A stretch of 64,000 nucleotides of DNA from Sipunculus nudus (lineage: Eukaryota; Annelida; Sipuncula; Golfingiida; Sipunculidae). The stretch is from positions 65,805,916-65,869,915 of the forward strand of contig CM049315.1 in NCBI GenBank assembly GCA_026874595.1, read 5' to 3'. The notes below the pieces were generated by a model that ran no database searches, was not told the origin of the DNA, and saw nothing but the letters and a program-made list of their open reading frames with translations. Both the position numbers and the translations under genes were made by a program. Positions 28,005 through 43,300 of the stretch are shown piece after piece; within the stretch, counting starts at the first letter, position 1; each line of letters opens with the position of its first letter.

Positions 28005-31000
28005 AAGAGAGTATTTCTGAAAAAGGACTACACAAAACCCACTTATATAAATTAGATTTATATAAGTTTTACATGACATTTTTCTACCTTTTTTTAATAA
28101 GCCCATGATACATCTTACAATGGCCCGGGCAATAACTTAAGAGTTCGCTTCTGGGTCACGTCCTAATTCAATATCGGGAGAGACATATTACTGAAGTACA
28201 CATTCCATCTACTTTAAGACAAAGATAATCCAAGTTTTCACTTATTCTTCAGTTATTTCTTTTCCTGTATATCAAGTATTATTTCGGTCTTCTATATCAA
28301 GTAATACCCGAATACACTTATCTTAAAGTATAACACATCTCTAACATATCAAAAGAATATTTTTTTTAACTTTCATTCTAAAAGTGAAAACTTGGATATT
28401 TATATTGTCGTTAACTTATAATAAGGCGCAAGTCTATTTCTGCATTATATGTGTTGAAATAAAGCAATTTTTGTTAGCCCTCTTATACGCAGAAAACCAT
28501 CAATTTGACAGCCTAAGGTGAAAAAAATATTATCTTTTAATTATTACGCCCTGCCATAAGCAAATCGAGATTCAATATAAGAATCACCATGACACTTGGG
28601 CAAATCTGACATATCATGGACTGGACAATGGAAAAACATAACAGATAATCCATTTAATCTTAATTTGGGTTAACGGTCCTATGAAAATAGGGGTGCAATT
28701 TACATAAAATGATGAACTGTCACATAAAATTAAATTTTACAGAGCACTGTCAACTTTGAAGAACGTTCTAAATTTGTGCAGAGGAAGACAGTTAACAATA
28801 TGTGGCAGGTTAGAGCTAGTAAGATCATTAGCAGTTTCCAAAATACTGTACATTATGAATACGCTCGACCTGCCTAAAGGGTTAATGCACGAAGACTAAG
28901 AAATAATTAATATGTTTGCTAAGAAATAATTGATATGTTTGCTAAGAAATAATTGATATGTTTGCTAAGAAATAATTAATATGTTTGCTAAGAAATAATT
29001 AATATGTTTGCTAAGAAATAATTAATATGTTTGCTAAGAAATAATTAATATGTTTGCTAAGAAATAATTAATATGTTTGCTAAGAAATAATTAATATGCT
29101 TGCTAAGAAATAATTAATATGTTTGCTAAGAAATAATTGATATGTTTGCTAAGAAATAATTAATATGCTTGCTAAGAAATAATTAATATGTTTGCTAAGA
29201 AATAATTAATATGTTTGCTAAGAAATAATTAATATGTTTGCTAAGAAATAATTAATATGCTTGCTAAGAAATAATTAATATGTTTGCTAAGAAATAATTA
29301 ATATGTTTGCTAAGAAATAATTAATATGTTTGCTAAGAAATAATTAATATGTTTGCTAAGAAATAATTAATATGCTTGCTAAGAAATAATTAATATGTTT
29401 GCTAAGAAATAATTAATATGTTTGCTAAGAAATAATTAATATGTTTGCTAAGAAATAATTAATATGTTTGCTAAGAAATAATTAATATGCTTGCTAAGAA
29501 ATAATTAATATGTTTGCTAAGAAATAATTAATATGTTTGCTAAGAAATAATTGATATGTTTGCTTGGATAAACAAACGAGCCAAGGTAAAATTCCGTACA
29601 GCAGAGGGTACGTATGAAAATCGATGGACGGTTAAAATTGCCACATACAGAGATGAGATAAAAGACCCAACCAGTATTTTGAGTAGTTTCATGCAACTGG
29701 TATGTAGTTTTTTTTGTACGCATTATGTAACAATATAGGTGGATTTCGATGTATTCATAAAGATTTTGACATGAATTGCCATCATTTTATTTGGATTTTT
29801 ATTCGAATTGTACATTTACAGGAAGTCACGTCAGATGTTAATTCTTCCAGAATAATCTAAACATATATAATGATGGTCATTCAGTTTTAGTCATACTTTG
29901 TTTAAAATGAATGTTAAATATATCAATGCCATGTTCGATTGTAATGAAAATTTTAAAACAGGGGAACATATTTTCAATGATAATTCAGTTACAGTCGATA
30001 CTTATCAACGTGAATTCCAATTAAAGATAGTCAACAATTAGCTTCATGTAAATAAGATTTTCTTTTGTTGTAAATTGAAACTGACAGGCAGCCAAAAATA
30101 CAGCTACATTTATATTTACATATAAGTCAATTGGTCATCTGTTTTATTATTGCCATACAACGAAAACGTTTATCTAAGGTTCCAAAGTTGCTATATTTTA
30201 CCAGAGTATACGAAATCAAATAGTTTGTATAGTCAGTTGCAAGACAGTAGTAAGAGTATAGGCTGGCTGAATAACACATTTTTCTTATTTTCAAATTAGT
30301 ACTTTTCACCAAAACAGAAATGTAAACCCTAATTTGTTTCAGTTTTGTTTGTATTGATACATTTAAGCTAAAAGATGAATATACCATAGAATATCTCTTG
30401 GGTTTTAGAAATAAAAAAAAATAAATATACATTTGGAAAAACTGCCTTTCATCCTTTTGTCTCTTTTTACTGTTTCTGTGTTGTATAAGGCTCATGTAAA
30501 AATTCACTTTAATATGTGTTACGTGTCCTTTATATTATTTACTGGTGAATAAGCAAGGAATTGTATTTGAAATACTGTTGTAAATAATCTATTTTCTCAG
30601 TTCTTTCTCTAACATGAAATGCATTCACATGAATGCTAAATATTGAATGTATGTATGTACTTCCTTATGTAATGTATTTTTTGTCTAATATCGCTATATC
30701 TTTTTGACATAAATATTTGAAAAAAGAGTCACCATCATGGTAATTGAGATATACAACAGATTTATCATTTTTATCGTGTTATCAATATCCGGCATTTCGC
30801 CAGTATTTATATTGTATACGTTGATTAGACAATGATTTTGTCATACTTCTGTCATCCTAAAAGTGCACGTCTGTAAAGTGAAACGTTATATAACGAGCTG
30901 AATCACTCTACAAAATTAACTAAACTAGCACAAGATACAGTGTACGATAACAAACTGACAGAGAATATAACATCGGTCCGAAGTCGTCCCGAATCTAAAC

Positions 31001-32790
31001 ATCCCAATATGACCTACCTCGGCAGCTGGTAATAACCAGATCTCAGTTCTTGATGCTCAACCCGTACAAAGATGCTTGTTGTTGTAATCGTTTAGTGTAG
31101 TTTAATATAGTTATATCAAAGTATAGTATAGTTACATCACTAACAAGAATGTACCGGGAGCAGCATTATTCGGATAAAAGAAAGTATCTATTCCGTTCTG
31201 TTGATGGCGATGCTTAACTAACTATGCAAACTGATATCTCAGCGTAGCAGGAACCTCTTTCAATCGTATACAAATTCTGAACACGAAAACAACTCCATGT
31301 TAATACTTTTGATTAGTTTGTTCAGTCCAGTCATCCCGTCCGTGGTGTTCGTAGGTCTGTCAGAGACTCTATGAGCACACCACACTACAGAGCTGGTATG
31401 CATATCGCTGCTAGGAGTATCCTGGTAACATCCGCCAGAGGGACGTTGTAAATGTTTGGCAGTCCCTGTGACAACATCGATATGAGCAACAAACTAGTGC
31501 TTCCTGCCCGGAAATCTCGCGTGGTCCAGTCCATTCGCTGGGTATCCTGAAAGCACTGGCACTTCCGGTTTTGTGGCAGGTTTACCGAAGGTCGATGCAT
31601 CAGGACACCAGAGGGATGTACGTCATCGATTTAGGCCAGCCAAAAGGGTTTATTTATTATTTTTTTTTTGGACAACGGTGTCCCTAATCATTGACTATAA
31701 ATTCATGTTTAGAGATAAAGCTTTTTATGTTGATATTTAAATCTCATACTTAAACAAGTCCCTAGACTTTTCAATGTGAATGCGATAGCTCCCTAATGAA
31801 TGGATTTTGTGGATGATTAGGCAAAAACATTACATCAGTGCTAATAAAATGACATTTTGAAAGGGGTAGATAGGCTGCATGCACGTGTGATATAACACTC
31901 CCGAGGAAATAGTTTTTCATTGGAATCGCCCCTCTTATTTTACACGCATTTAATTTGTTTAAATTAAAGTCTTTGGTATTAATGATGCTAATTGCTGCTC
32001 TTGTGTCAGTCCATTCAAAGAAATCATTACACGTGCAGGTTTGAATAATGCAAACCTTTCATTCACTAAGGTATAACTGAAAATAGATTAAACTTGGTGT
32101 GGTTCATATGCATCATTGAAAGATATTTGAATATGCATTTTATGTAACTGCGGCAAGCCGTCTCGACTGGAAAATTTTCGAAGGGAAAGAAAGACACCTG
32201 TTCGCTCCATATTTTTTATCCAGAGTCAACCGACCAAATTACATTATTTTGGCGTGTCCTAAACTCTTCCCACGTCAGAGCATGTCCATATGAAGGCAAT
32301 TGTTTCTGTGTTAAGTATCCGTTTTCTTTGATTAGTATCAGGTTCTGCAGGAAAATCAGAAAGTGTCATCCATTGCCTCTTGAAGGAAATGCCTGTTTTA
32401 GATAACCTGCTGGTAGAAACACTTCTGGAAAATAATAATCTGGAAAAAAATGGTTCTTGCCTCTGCTAGGTTTAGGGTAGGTTTTTATTATGGCGAGACG
32501 TGATTTATTGATCTCGACTTAGACTGATCAATATCACAGACAATGCATTACTTACATTTACAATAACTATCGATTAATGTGCCGCAGTCTGATGCTTCAG
32601 GCTACAAATCCTAAACAAAACAACATTTTAGGGGTGTCCTTTCATGCCATAACATTATAATAAACACGATTTCTCCTAGCGCTGCACAAGCACCAAAAAG
32701 TAATTGTTCGTAAAATATTAAATTTCATCCTCCTACAAAAGACAGTGCCAGCTTTACATGTCGTTGACGGACGCTTTATACAAAAATACT

Positions 32791-32845
<55 letters not shown>

Positions 32846-33265
32846 TATAAATGCTAAAAATGAAGCAAATGTGTTTCTGCAGTAGTTCATATCGGCTATA
32901 AAAAAGACATTGAAATAACGTAAGTCATTTGCCTTATCGCAAATAAATAAATGAAATTCTTATGATATAGTTCAATACGTTAGCACGGAGAAAAGCAAAC
33001 ACTTCTGCTGACTACGTGTGTTGTTACTGCTGACTTAGTGTAGTGTTATTTGGGTTGTTGACAAGATTTAGTTTTAAAGCAGCTCCCTTCTTTGTGTCCC
33101 CTATTTTTTTATATGTTCCATGGATTAGATGTTTTTCCTGGATAATATGAATTTTCAGAAAGTGCATCCATAACCGCTTGTGGTCGATTATGTAAAGATG
33201 CACCAATTTAATCGATTTTGAAAGAGAACGTCCAATCATGGATATAATCGATTATTGACACACCA

Positions 33266-33297
<32 letters not shown>

Positions 33298-35551
33298 TTA
33301 TTTATTGCCTGATATTAGGAGAAGTGTTCTCCAAGGTTCGCACACCCTCTGATCGTTTATGTATTCTACTGCTTATAGTGTATGATAATTACTGTAATGC
33401 ACGATCCGCGGAACCTACTCGTGAATCTGTAATTAAATCCCATGACCAGTGTATACTTCGGGAGAGCAGGGGTATTCTCAGGAGAGCAAGGTACTGGCTA
33501 AAAGTATGCACATTTTAAGTCTGTATTTACAAAGGCCGGGTCTGTCAAGTCTGTATTTACAAAGGCCGGGTCTGTCAAGTCTGTATTTACAAAGGCTAGG
33601 TATGTCAAGTCTGTATTTACAAAAGCTGGGTCTGTCAAGTCTGTATTTACAAAGGCCGTGTCTGTCAAGTCTGTATTTACAAAGGTTAGGTATGTGAAGT
33701 CTGTATTTACAAAGGCTGGGTCTGTCAAGTCTGTATTTACAAAGGCTTGGTCTGTCAAGCCCGTATTTACAAAGGCTGGATCTGTCAAGTCTTTATTTGC
33801 AAAGGCCGGATCTGTCAAGTCTGTTTTTACAAAGGCCCAATCTGTTAAGACTGAATTTACAAAGGCTTGGTCTGTAAAGTCTGTATTTACGAAGGCTGGG
33901 TCTTTCATGTTTGTATATCCAAAGGCCGGGTCTGTCAAGTCTGTATATCCAAAGGCCGGGTCTGTTAAGTCTGTTTTTACAAAGGCCGGGTCTGTCAAGT
34001 CTGTTTTTACAAAGGCCGGGTCTGTCAAGTCTGTTTTTACAAAGGCCGGGTCTGTCAAGTCTGTATCTACAAAGGCCGGGTCTGTCAAGTCTGTATCTAC
34101 AAAGGCCGGGTCGGTCAAGTTTGTATTTACAGAGGGCGAATCTGTTAGTTCTGCATTTACAAAGGCCGAATCTGTTGGGTCTGTCTTTATAAAGGCCGAA
34201 TCTGTTAGGTCTCTCTTTACAAAGGCTATATCAAGACTTGTTGATATGTGTAAGTTGATTCTGCACATTTGTGTAGAGATGAAGATTGTGACGGCAGTAA
34301 TTATCAAACATTAATCATGGCAGTCCACAGTATTGACGACTGAACACATAATAACATTGAGGAGTGCGGTAATGGACGTGACAGGTGTCCAAATACTATT
34401 GATGTATATCATAATGTCACAACACCAGCAGGAGTAACACCAGCTGGCGATGAAAACCCCATCTAATACCAGTGCCAGATTTACATATACGGACTTTGCA
34501 GCTCAGGGCCATGTCATTTTTTTTATTTATAATAAATTTTACTATATATTCTCCACCTATCAATCGGTGGAGATACTTGTTTTTTGATGTTTTTATTATA
34601 ATGTATTTTTTTAGATTTCAAGGACTATCAGCAATGATATGCCTAAATATGGCCCCATTACTTTTGACAATATACTTTGATATATTTTTCAAGGTCACAG
34701 GGCTAAAAATGTGTGATTTTTCATATTTTAATGCCGATTTTACTTTCCAAGTTTTATGCAAAATAGGGACGTCACAATTTTACCAGTTCCTAGGCGAACA
34801 TTGTGCTGTCACATAATGCTTTCATTAATTGATTCTTTCAATTTGATTTGATCTGAATATTTAAGATCGGTTGGAATACCAAAGAGCGGAGAAATAACAG
34901 TTCAAGGTGTCAAGTTACTGTTACAAAGACGTGTAACAAGCGGTGGTGCGGAGGCGTCATTGTATTTAAATACAAATAGCGTGCATTAAACAAAATTAAG
35001 TGGGCAAAATTAAAAATATATATCAATCAACAGCCAATTCATAAGATCAGTCAAACCTACCGTTGCATTTCGACCAGGGTTGCAATAATGCTGAATAGGC
35101 GGCTTACATGAACACTTTCACCTGCACGTACGGCGGCGCTGGTATTCACTCCACCTGTCATCAAACATACGGGGTCCGCGGCTACTCCGTGAGCTGAATT
35201 CGCTGCCCTCGATCGACAGTGTTGAGTCGAGATATTGATAAGCCGCATGTATGGCCACGTACCACACATTACAAAACATACAAAACACTGCCCTGTTATG
35301 ATATTCCGGCAGCAATCGATTTTCATGGTGCTTGTCCCCGCCCGTGCAAACCATAAAATTTATGTCCGCCACCTGTCACCGATATGGTGACGACGAGCCT
35401 TTTTCGAATGAATGCTGCATAATGTTTGACCAGGAAGGAGGGAAATATCTTGGCTGGTATTCAGGTTTTTACTGTTCTGTCCTTTTGTGGGAGCTGAACC
35501 GATATTATTTATACGGAATACCTTCATTCAATATGTTTGGCTGTGTTTAAA

Positions 35552-35626
<75 letters not shown>

Positions 35627-37277
35627 CTTACCCCGAATGCCTCCCCATCCGACAGCTCGTGGACGGTCCTGGTGAATGCCCTTCCGGTCCTGTCGTCAAC
35701 TTCCCGTTTGTTGATGAGGACCGTCCCTGACAGGAGGATGTAAGACGCCGCGGCCGGATGTCCTTCCCTGATGACCACGCGCCGGGACTCGTACCTAAAA
35801 AACCAGGACCATGTAAAATAAAACTAAGCAGAAAAGTTATTACAGGTGAATGTAGGAGGCAGTGGCCAGATGTCCTTCCCTGATAACCACGCGCCGGGAC
35901 TCGTGCCTAAACCATTAGGACAATGTAAAATGAAGCTCAGAGGAAAAGGTGTTACAGGTGGATGAAGGAGGCTGCGGACATATCACAAGCGCCTGGTGTA
36001 TCGAGAGTGAAATTATTGATAATGCTTTCGCATTTAAAATCCATATAGTGTTAAGAAAATATACGGCAATTGTAATTTTTTAAATGCATTACATGACAAT
36101 GACACTCTATTCCTCACTAATTGTCTATTTCATTTGTGCAATGCCCAAAGTATTCAATCAACGAGGACCCTGGAAACTTTTATTTATAATTTATAAATTA
36201 TTAAACTTTTATAAATTTTATTTGCTTTCACATGTAGCTTTTTTCTAAACATATAAAGGTTAACAAATATATTATATCTAAAAAATAAAAATAAACATGT
36301 CAACAAAACGCATAAGCAACCTGTACAATTTTATAAAGATCAGTGTACGATATATCATTTTCCCAAAGCCATGATGAGGATCCACCAGAGAATATTTGAC
36401 CAAATTATTATGACACAGACGTACGGTTCTAGCGCTCTACCTACACAAACGTAATATACATATAGTACAGGAGAACTATACTCACGTTTGATAGAACATA
36501 CACTTGCACAGTTGTATCTGTGTGTGGTACGGATAATCTTGGAAAGATTCGTTCCCTCGAACCAACGCCAGGATCTGTAAAACGACACGTTACAACTCAA
36601 TTTTGCTTAGAAATCTGAAGACAAGTGTAATACATATTATGTACCATGAAATCAAATAGGGGGCAGGCATGATTCAGGCACCAAGCTGAAAAACATTGAT
36701 TATCATAAAACCTGTCGTCGTGGGGTCGACATTGTTTATTTAGGAGAGACCTCTCCATAGACCCTTCGAGGCCAAGGGCTATTCCTTTGAAAACTGATGT
36801 TTGCATATATTTTATGAGATATGCATGGAAAAAAATGGCGCCTTCAAACACGTTGAAAGGGTGTTTGTCTTCCACTGAGTCAGCCAGATCTGGTGTACTT
36901 GTCTAAATCAAATAACCTGCGGCTTTAGACATAGGTCTATTACTAATGCTACTGACAACGTAAGAGGGTGTCTATTTAAGCTTCATGAAAAAACACTGTT
37001 TATATTATCTATGAGTTCCCGAAGTAGTCACTTCCTATGGATCAGCAACCTCACATATACAAAATCGACATACTGACTGATATAACGTCTCTTGTCTTTC
37101 CCTCAATATGTTCAAATCAGCTAGGAGTAAGCTCATGTGGAAGCTGTGCGAATGTTACTTGTTTAAAGAGAAGGAGGGGCCTTCCAGTGACTATTGTATA
37201 CATATTGGGATATAGAATTGATAATTGAATGCTGCTATACAACATTACTCTTTAAACATCCAAACGTTATAAGATCG

Positions 37278-37341
<64 letters not shown>

Positions 37342-40300
37342 AATAAATGTTGTTACATATACAAAGAAAAATAAATATTTTGAAGCTTAATTAAGAAGAT
37401 GTTATCAAAACGATAAAGTTTTCTCAATTTCGGTTGACTTATAACTAAAAATGAGTGAAGGGCAGTGTACTGTATATATAAGTACAAATAGACAAATGGA
37501 CATGTGACACCGCAAGATCCGACCAGAGATACATGATCCTGTCAGCTCCTGATTGTTACGCATAAAAATACGTGTAACTTAACACGCGTGCCTTGGTTGC
37601 CTGGATACGGCAGTCATTGGGTTCCGGGGTGTAAAATTCTGAGCCGCCAAAGGTTGTATTTACAAGCGGTAGATCCTCATTCTCGAATGTTGGTGTCAGG
37701 GAGGGAAGTTAGGCGGGGCTGATAAACTATTGAGTATTGGATTACACCCACAAAGTCTGCTGGGATCTTTTGAAAAGGAATATTGATATAAGGAATTTGC
37801 ACTGTCTTAAATAAGAAAAGTCCTTTAATTAAGGGATAGGCATGCTTAGGTCTGGTCGGATAATAATCCTGATCAGGTTCTAATAAACTTAGTACGCTGG
37901 CCGGACACGGTCAAGACAATAGGCTAGGGCAATGAACTTAGTTGACTGGTGGGACACGGTTAGGACAATAGTCCAGGGCAATGAACTTAATACACTGGTC
38001 GGACACGGTCAGGACAATAGTCCAGGACAATAAACTTAGTACACTGGACGGACACAGTCAGGTCAATAGGCCAGGACAATAAACTTAGTACACTGGCCGG
38101 ACACAGGACAATAGGCCAGGACAATAAACTTAGTACACTGACCGGACACGGTCAAGACAATAGGACAGGACAATAAACTAAGTTGACTGGCCGGACACGG
38201 TCAGGACAATAGGCCAAGGCAATAAACTTAGTTGACTGGAGGGACACGGTCAGGACAATAGTCCAGGGCAATGAACTTAGTACACTGGCCGGACACGGTC
38301 AGGTCAATAGGCCAGGACAATAAACTTTACTGGCCGGACACAGTCAGGACAATAGGCCAGGACAATAAACTTAGTACACTGGCCGGACACGGTCAGGACA
38401 ATAGGCCAGGACAATAAACTAAGTTGACTGGTGGGACACGGTCAGGACAATAGGCTAGGGAAATGAACTTAGTTGACTGGTGGGGTCACGGTCAGGACAA
38501 TAGTCCAGGGCAATGAACTTAGTACTCTGACCGGATACGGTCAGTACAATAGGCCAAGGCAATAAACTTAGTTGACTGGTGGGACATGGTCAGGACAATA
38601 GGCCAGGGCAATGAACTTAGTTGACTGGTGGGACACGGTCAGGACAATAGTATAGGGCAATGAACTTAGTACACTGGCCGGACACAGTCAGGACAATAGG
38701 CCAGGACTATTAACTTAGTACACTGGCCGGACACGGTCAGGTCAATTGGCCAGGACAATAAACTAAGTACACTGGCCGGACACAGTCAGGACAATAGGCC
38801 AGGACAATAAACTTAGTACACTGGCCGGACACGGTCAGGACAATAGGCCAGGGCAATGAACTTAGTACGCTGGCCGGACACGGTCAGGACAATAGGCTTG
38901 GGCAATGAACTTAGTTGACTGGTGGGACACGGTCAGGACAATAGTCCAGGGCAATGAACTTAGTACACTGGCCGGACACGGTCAGGACAATAGTCCAGGA
39001 CAATAAACTTAGTACAGTGGCCGGACACAGGACAATAGGCCAGGACAATAAACTTAGTACACTGGCCGGACACGGTGAAGACAATAGGACAGGACAATAA
39101 ACTAAGTTGACTGGCCGGACACGGTCAGGACAATAGTCCAGGGCAATGAACTTAGTACACTGGCCGGACACGGTCAGGTCAATAGGCCAGGACAATAAAC
39201 TTAGTACACTGGCCGGACACAGTCAGGACAATAGGCCAGGACAATAAACTTAGTACACTGGCCGGACACGGTCAGGACAATAGGCCAGGACAATGAACTT
39301 AGTACGCTGGCCGGACACGGACAGGACAATAGGCCAAGGCAATAAACTTAGTTGACTGGTGGGACACGGTCAGGACAATAGGCCAGGGCAATGAACTTAG
39401 TTGACTGGTGGGACACGGTCAGGACAATAGTCCAGGGCAATGAACTTAGGTGACTGACCGGCCACTGTCAGGACAACAGGCCAGGACAAAAAACTTAGTT
39501 GACTGGCCGGACACGGTCAGGTCAATAGGCCAGGACAATAAACTTAGTACACTGGCCGGACACATCAGGACAATAGGCCTAGACAAAAAACTTAGGTGAC
39601 TGACCGGACACAGACAGGACAATAGGCCAGGACAATATACTCAGTTGACTGGCTGCAGACGGTCAGGACAATAGGCCAAGGCAATAAACTTAGTTGACTG
39701 GTGGGACACGGTCAGGACAATAGTCCAGGACAATAAACTGAGTACACTGGCCGGACACAGTCAGGTCAATAGGCCAGGACAATAAACTTAGTACACTGGC
39801 CGGACACAGTCAGGACAAAAGGCCAAGGCAATAAACTTAGTTGACTGGTGGGACACGGACAGGACAATAGGCCAAGGCAATAAACTTAGTTGACTGGTGG
39901 GACACGGTCAGGACAATAGGCCAGGGCAATGAACTTAGTTGACTGGTGGGACACGGTCAGGACAATAGTCCAGGGCAATGAACTTAGGTGACTGACCGGC
40001 CACTGTCAGGACAACAGGCCAGGACAAAAAACTTAGTTGACTGGCCGGACACGGTCAGGTCAATAGGCCAGGACAATAAACTTAGTACACTGGCCGGACA
40101 CATCAGGACAATAGGCCTAGACAAAAAACTTAGGTGACTGACCGGACACAGACAGGACAATAGGCCAGAACAATATACTCAGTTGACTGGCTGCAGACGG
40201 TCAGGACAATAGGCCAAGGCAATAAACTTAGTTGACTGGTGGGACACGGTCAGGACAATAGTCCAGGACAATAAACTGAGTACACTGGCCGGACACAGTC

Positions 40301-43300
40301 AGGTCAATAGGCAAGGACAATAAACTTAGTACACTGGCCGGACACAGTCAGGACAAAAGGCCAAGGCAATAAACTTAGTTGACTGGTGGGACACGGTCAG
40401 GACAATAGTCCAGGGCAATGAACTTAGTACACTGGCCGGACACGGTCAAGTCAATAGGCAAGGCCAATAAACTTAGGTGACTGACCGGCCACTGTCAGGA
40501 CAACAGGCCAGGACAATAAAACTTAGTTTACTGTCCGGACACGGTCAGGTCAATAGGCCAGGACAATAAACTTAGTACACTGGCCGGACACGTTCAGGAC
40601 AATAGGCCAGGACAATAAACTTTGGTGACTGACCGGACACGGTCAGGACAATAGGCCAGGACAATATACTTAGTTGACTGGCTGGAGACGGTCAGGACAA
40701 TAGGCCAGGGCAATGAACTTAATTGACTGGCCGGACACGGTAAGGACAATAGGCCAGGACAATTAACTTAGTTGACTGGTCGGACACGGTCAGGACAATA
40801 GGCCTGGGCATAAAACTTAGTACACTGGCCGGACACGGTCAGGACAATAGGCCAGGACAATAAACTAAGTTCACCGACCGGCCACGGTCAGGACAATAGG
40901 CCAGGACAAAAAACTTAGTTGACTGGGCGGACACGGTCAGGACAATAGGCCAGGGCATTAAACTTAATACACTGGCCGGACACGGTTAGGACATTAGGCC
41001 ATGGTAATGAACTTAGTTCACTGGCCGGACTCGGTCAAGACAATTGGCCAGGACAAAAAACTTAGTACACTGGCCGGACACGGTCAGGACAATAGGCCAG
41101 GACAATAAACTAAGGTGACTGATCGAACACGGTCAGGACAATAGGCCAGGACAATTAACTTAGTACACTGGCCGGACACGGTCAGGACAATAGGCCAGGA
41201 CAATAAACTCAGGTGACTGATCGGTCATGGTCAGGACAATAGGCCAGGACAATAAACTTAGATAACTGGCCGGACACGGTCAGGACAATAGGCCAGGGCA
41301 TTAAACTTAATACACTGGCCGGACAAGGTTAGGACATTAGGCCATGGCAATGAACTTAGTTGACTGGCCGGACACGGTCAGGACAATAGGCCAGGGCATT
41401 AAACTTAATACACTGGCCGGACAAGGTTAGGACATTAGGCCATGGCAATGAACTTAGTTCACTGGCCGGACACGGTCAGGACAATTGGCCAGGACAATAA
41501 ACATAGTACATTGGCCGGACACGGTCAGGACAATAGGCCAGGACAATAAACTAAGGTGACTGATCGAACACGGTCAGGACAATAGGCCAGGATAAAAAAA
41601 CTAAGTTGACTAGCCGTACACGGTCAGGACAATAGGCCAGGACAATAAACTTAGGTGACTGACCGGCCACGGTCAGGTCAATAGGCCAGGACAATAAACT
41701 TAGTTGACTGGCCGGACACGGTCAGGACAATAGGCCAGGGCATTAAACTTAATACACTGGCCGGACAAGGTTAGGACATTAGGCCATGGCAATGAACTTA
41801 GTTCACTGGCCGGACACGGTCAGGTCAATTGGCCAGGACAATAAACTTAGTACATTGGCCGGACACGGTCAGGACAATAGGCCAGGACAATAAACTAAGG
41901 TGACTGATCGAACACGGTCAGGACAATAGGAAAGGACAATATACTTAGTTGACTGGCCGGACACGGTCAGGACAATAGGACAGGACAATAAACTTAGTAC
42001 ACTGGCCGGACACGGTCAGGCCAATAGGCCAGGACAATAAACTTATTACACTGGCCGGACACGGTCAGGACAATAGGCCAGGACAATAAACTCAGGTGAC
42101 TGACATGTCCTGGTCAGGACAATAGGCCAGGACAATAAACTTAGTTAACTGGCAGGACACGGTCAGGACAATAGGCCAGGATAAAAAACTTAGTTGACTA
42201 GCCGTACACGGTCAGCACAATAGGCCAGAACAATTAACTTAGTACACCGGCCGGACACGGTCAGGACAATAGGCCAGGACAATAAACTTAGATGACTTGC
42301 CGGACATGGTCAGGACAATGAACTTAGTTGACTATTCGGACACAGTCAGAACAATAGGCCCGGACAATAAACTGAGTTGACTTGCCGGATACGGTCATGA
42401 CAACAGGCCAGGACAATAAACTTAGTTGACTGGCCGGACACGGTCAGGACAATAGGCCAGGACAATAAACTTGGTACACTGGACGGACACGGTCAGGAAA
42501 AAAGGACAGGACAATAAACTTAGGTGAGTGACCGGACACGGTCAGGACAATAGGTAAGGACAATATACTTAGTTGACTGGCTGGACACGGTCAGGAAAAT
42601 AGGCCAAGGCAATAAACTGAGTTGACTTGCCGGATACGGTCATGACAATAGGCCAGGACAATAAACTTAGTACACTGGCCGGACACAGTCAGGACAATAG
42701 GCCAGGACAATAAACTTAGTACACTGGCCGGACACGGTCAGGACAATAGGCCAGGACAATAAACTCAGGTGACTGACCGGTCATGGTCAGGACAATAGGC
42801 CAGGACAATAAACTTAGTTAACTGGCCGGACACGGTCAAGACAATAGGCCAGGATAAAAAACTAAGTTGACAAGCCGGCCACGGTCAGGACAATAGGCCA
42901 GGACAATAAACTTAGTTGACTGGCCGGACACGGTCAGGACAATAGGCCAGGGCATTAAACTTAATACACTGGCCGGACACAGTCAGGTCAATAGGCCAGG
43001 ACAATAAACTTAGTACACTGGCCGGACACAGGACAATAGGCCAGGACAATAAACTTAGTACACTGGCCGGACACAGGACAATAGGCCAGGACAATAAACT
43101 TAGTACACTGACCGGACACGGTCAAGACAATAGGACAGGACAATAAACTAAGTTGACTGGAGGGACACGGTCAGGACAATAGTCCAGGGCAATGAACTTA
43201 GTACACTGGCCGGACACGGTCAGGTCAATAGGCCAGGACAATAAACTTAACTGGCCGGACACAGTCAGGACAATAGGCCAGGACAATAAACTTAGTACAC

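Noticed and set aside
28897-29563. CRISPR-like array of 23-bp repeats
   Set aside because: The repeats are directly head to tail with no spacers, in a eukaryotic intron. It is a minisatellite.
31385-31600. 71-codon minus-strand frame in intron 3
   Set aside because: It lacks acceptor and donor of matching phase and resembles no domain I know. The neighbouring exons join without it.
35061-35090. 30-nt minus-strand exon candidate (ttcag ... gtaggt)
   Set aside because: It would insert ten residues between FG and ESAL of the phosphate-binding cassette. Exons 3 and 4 join perfectly without it.
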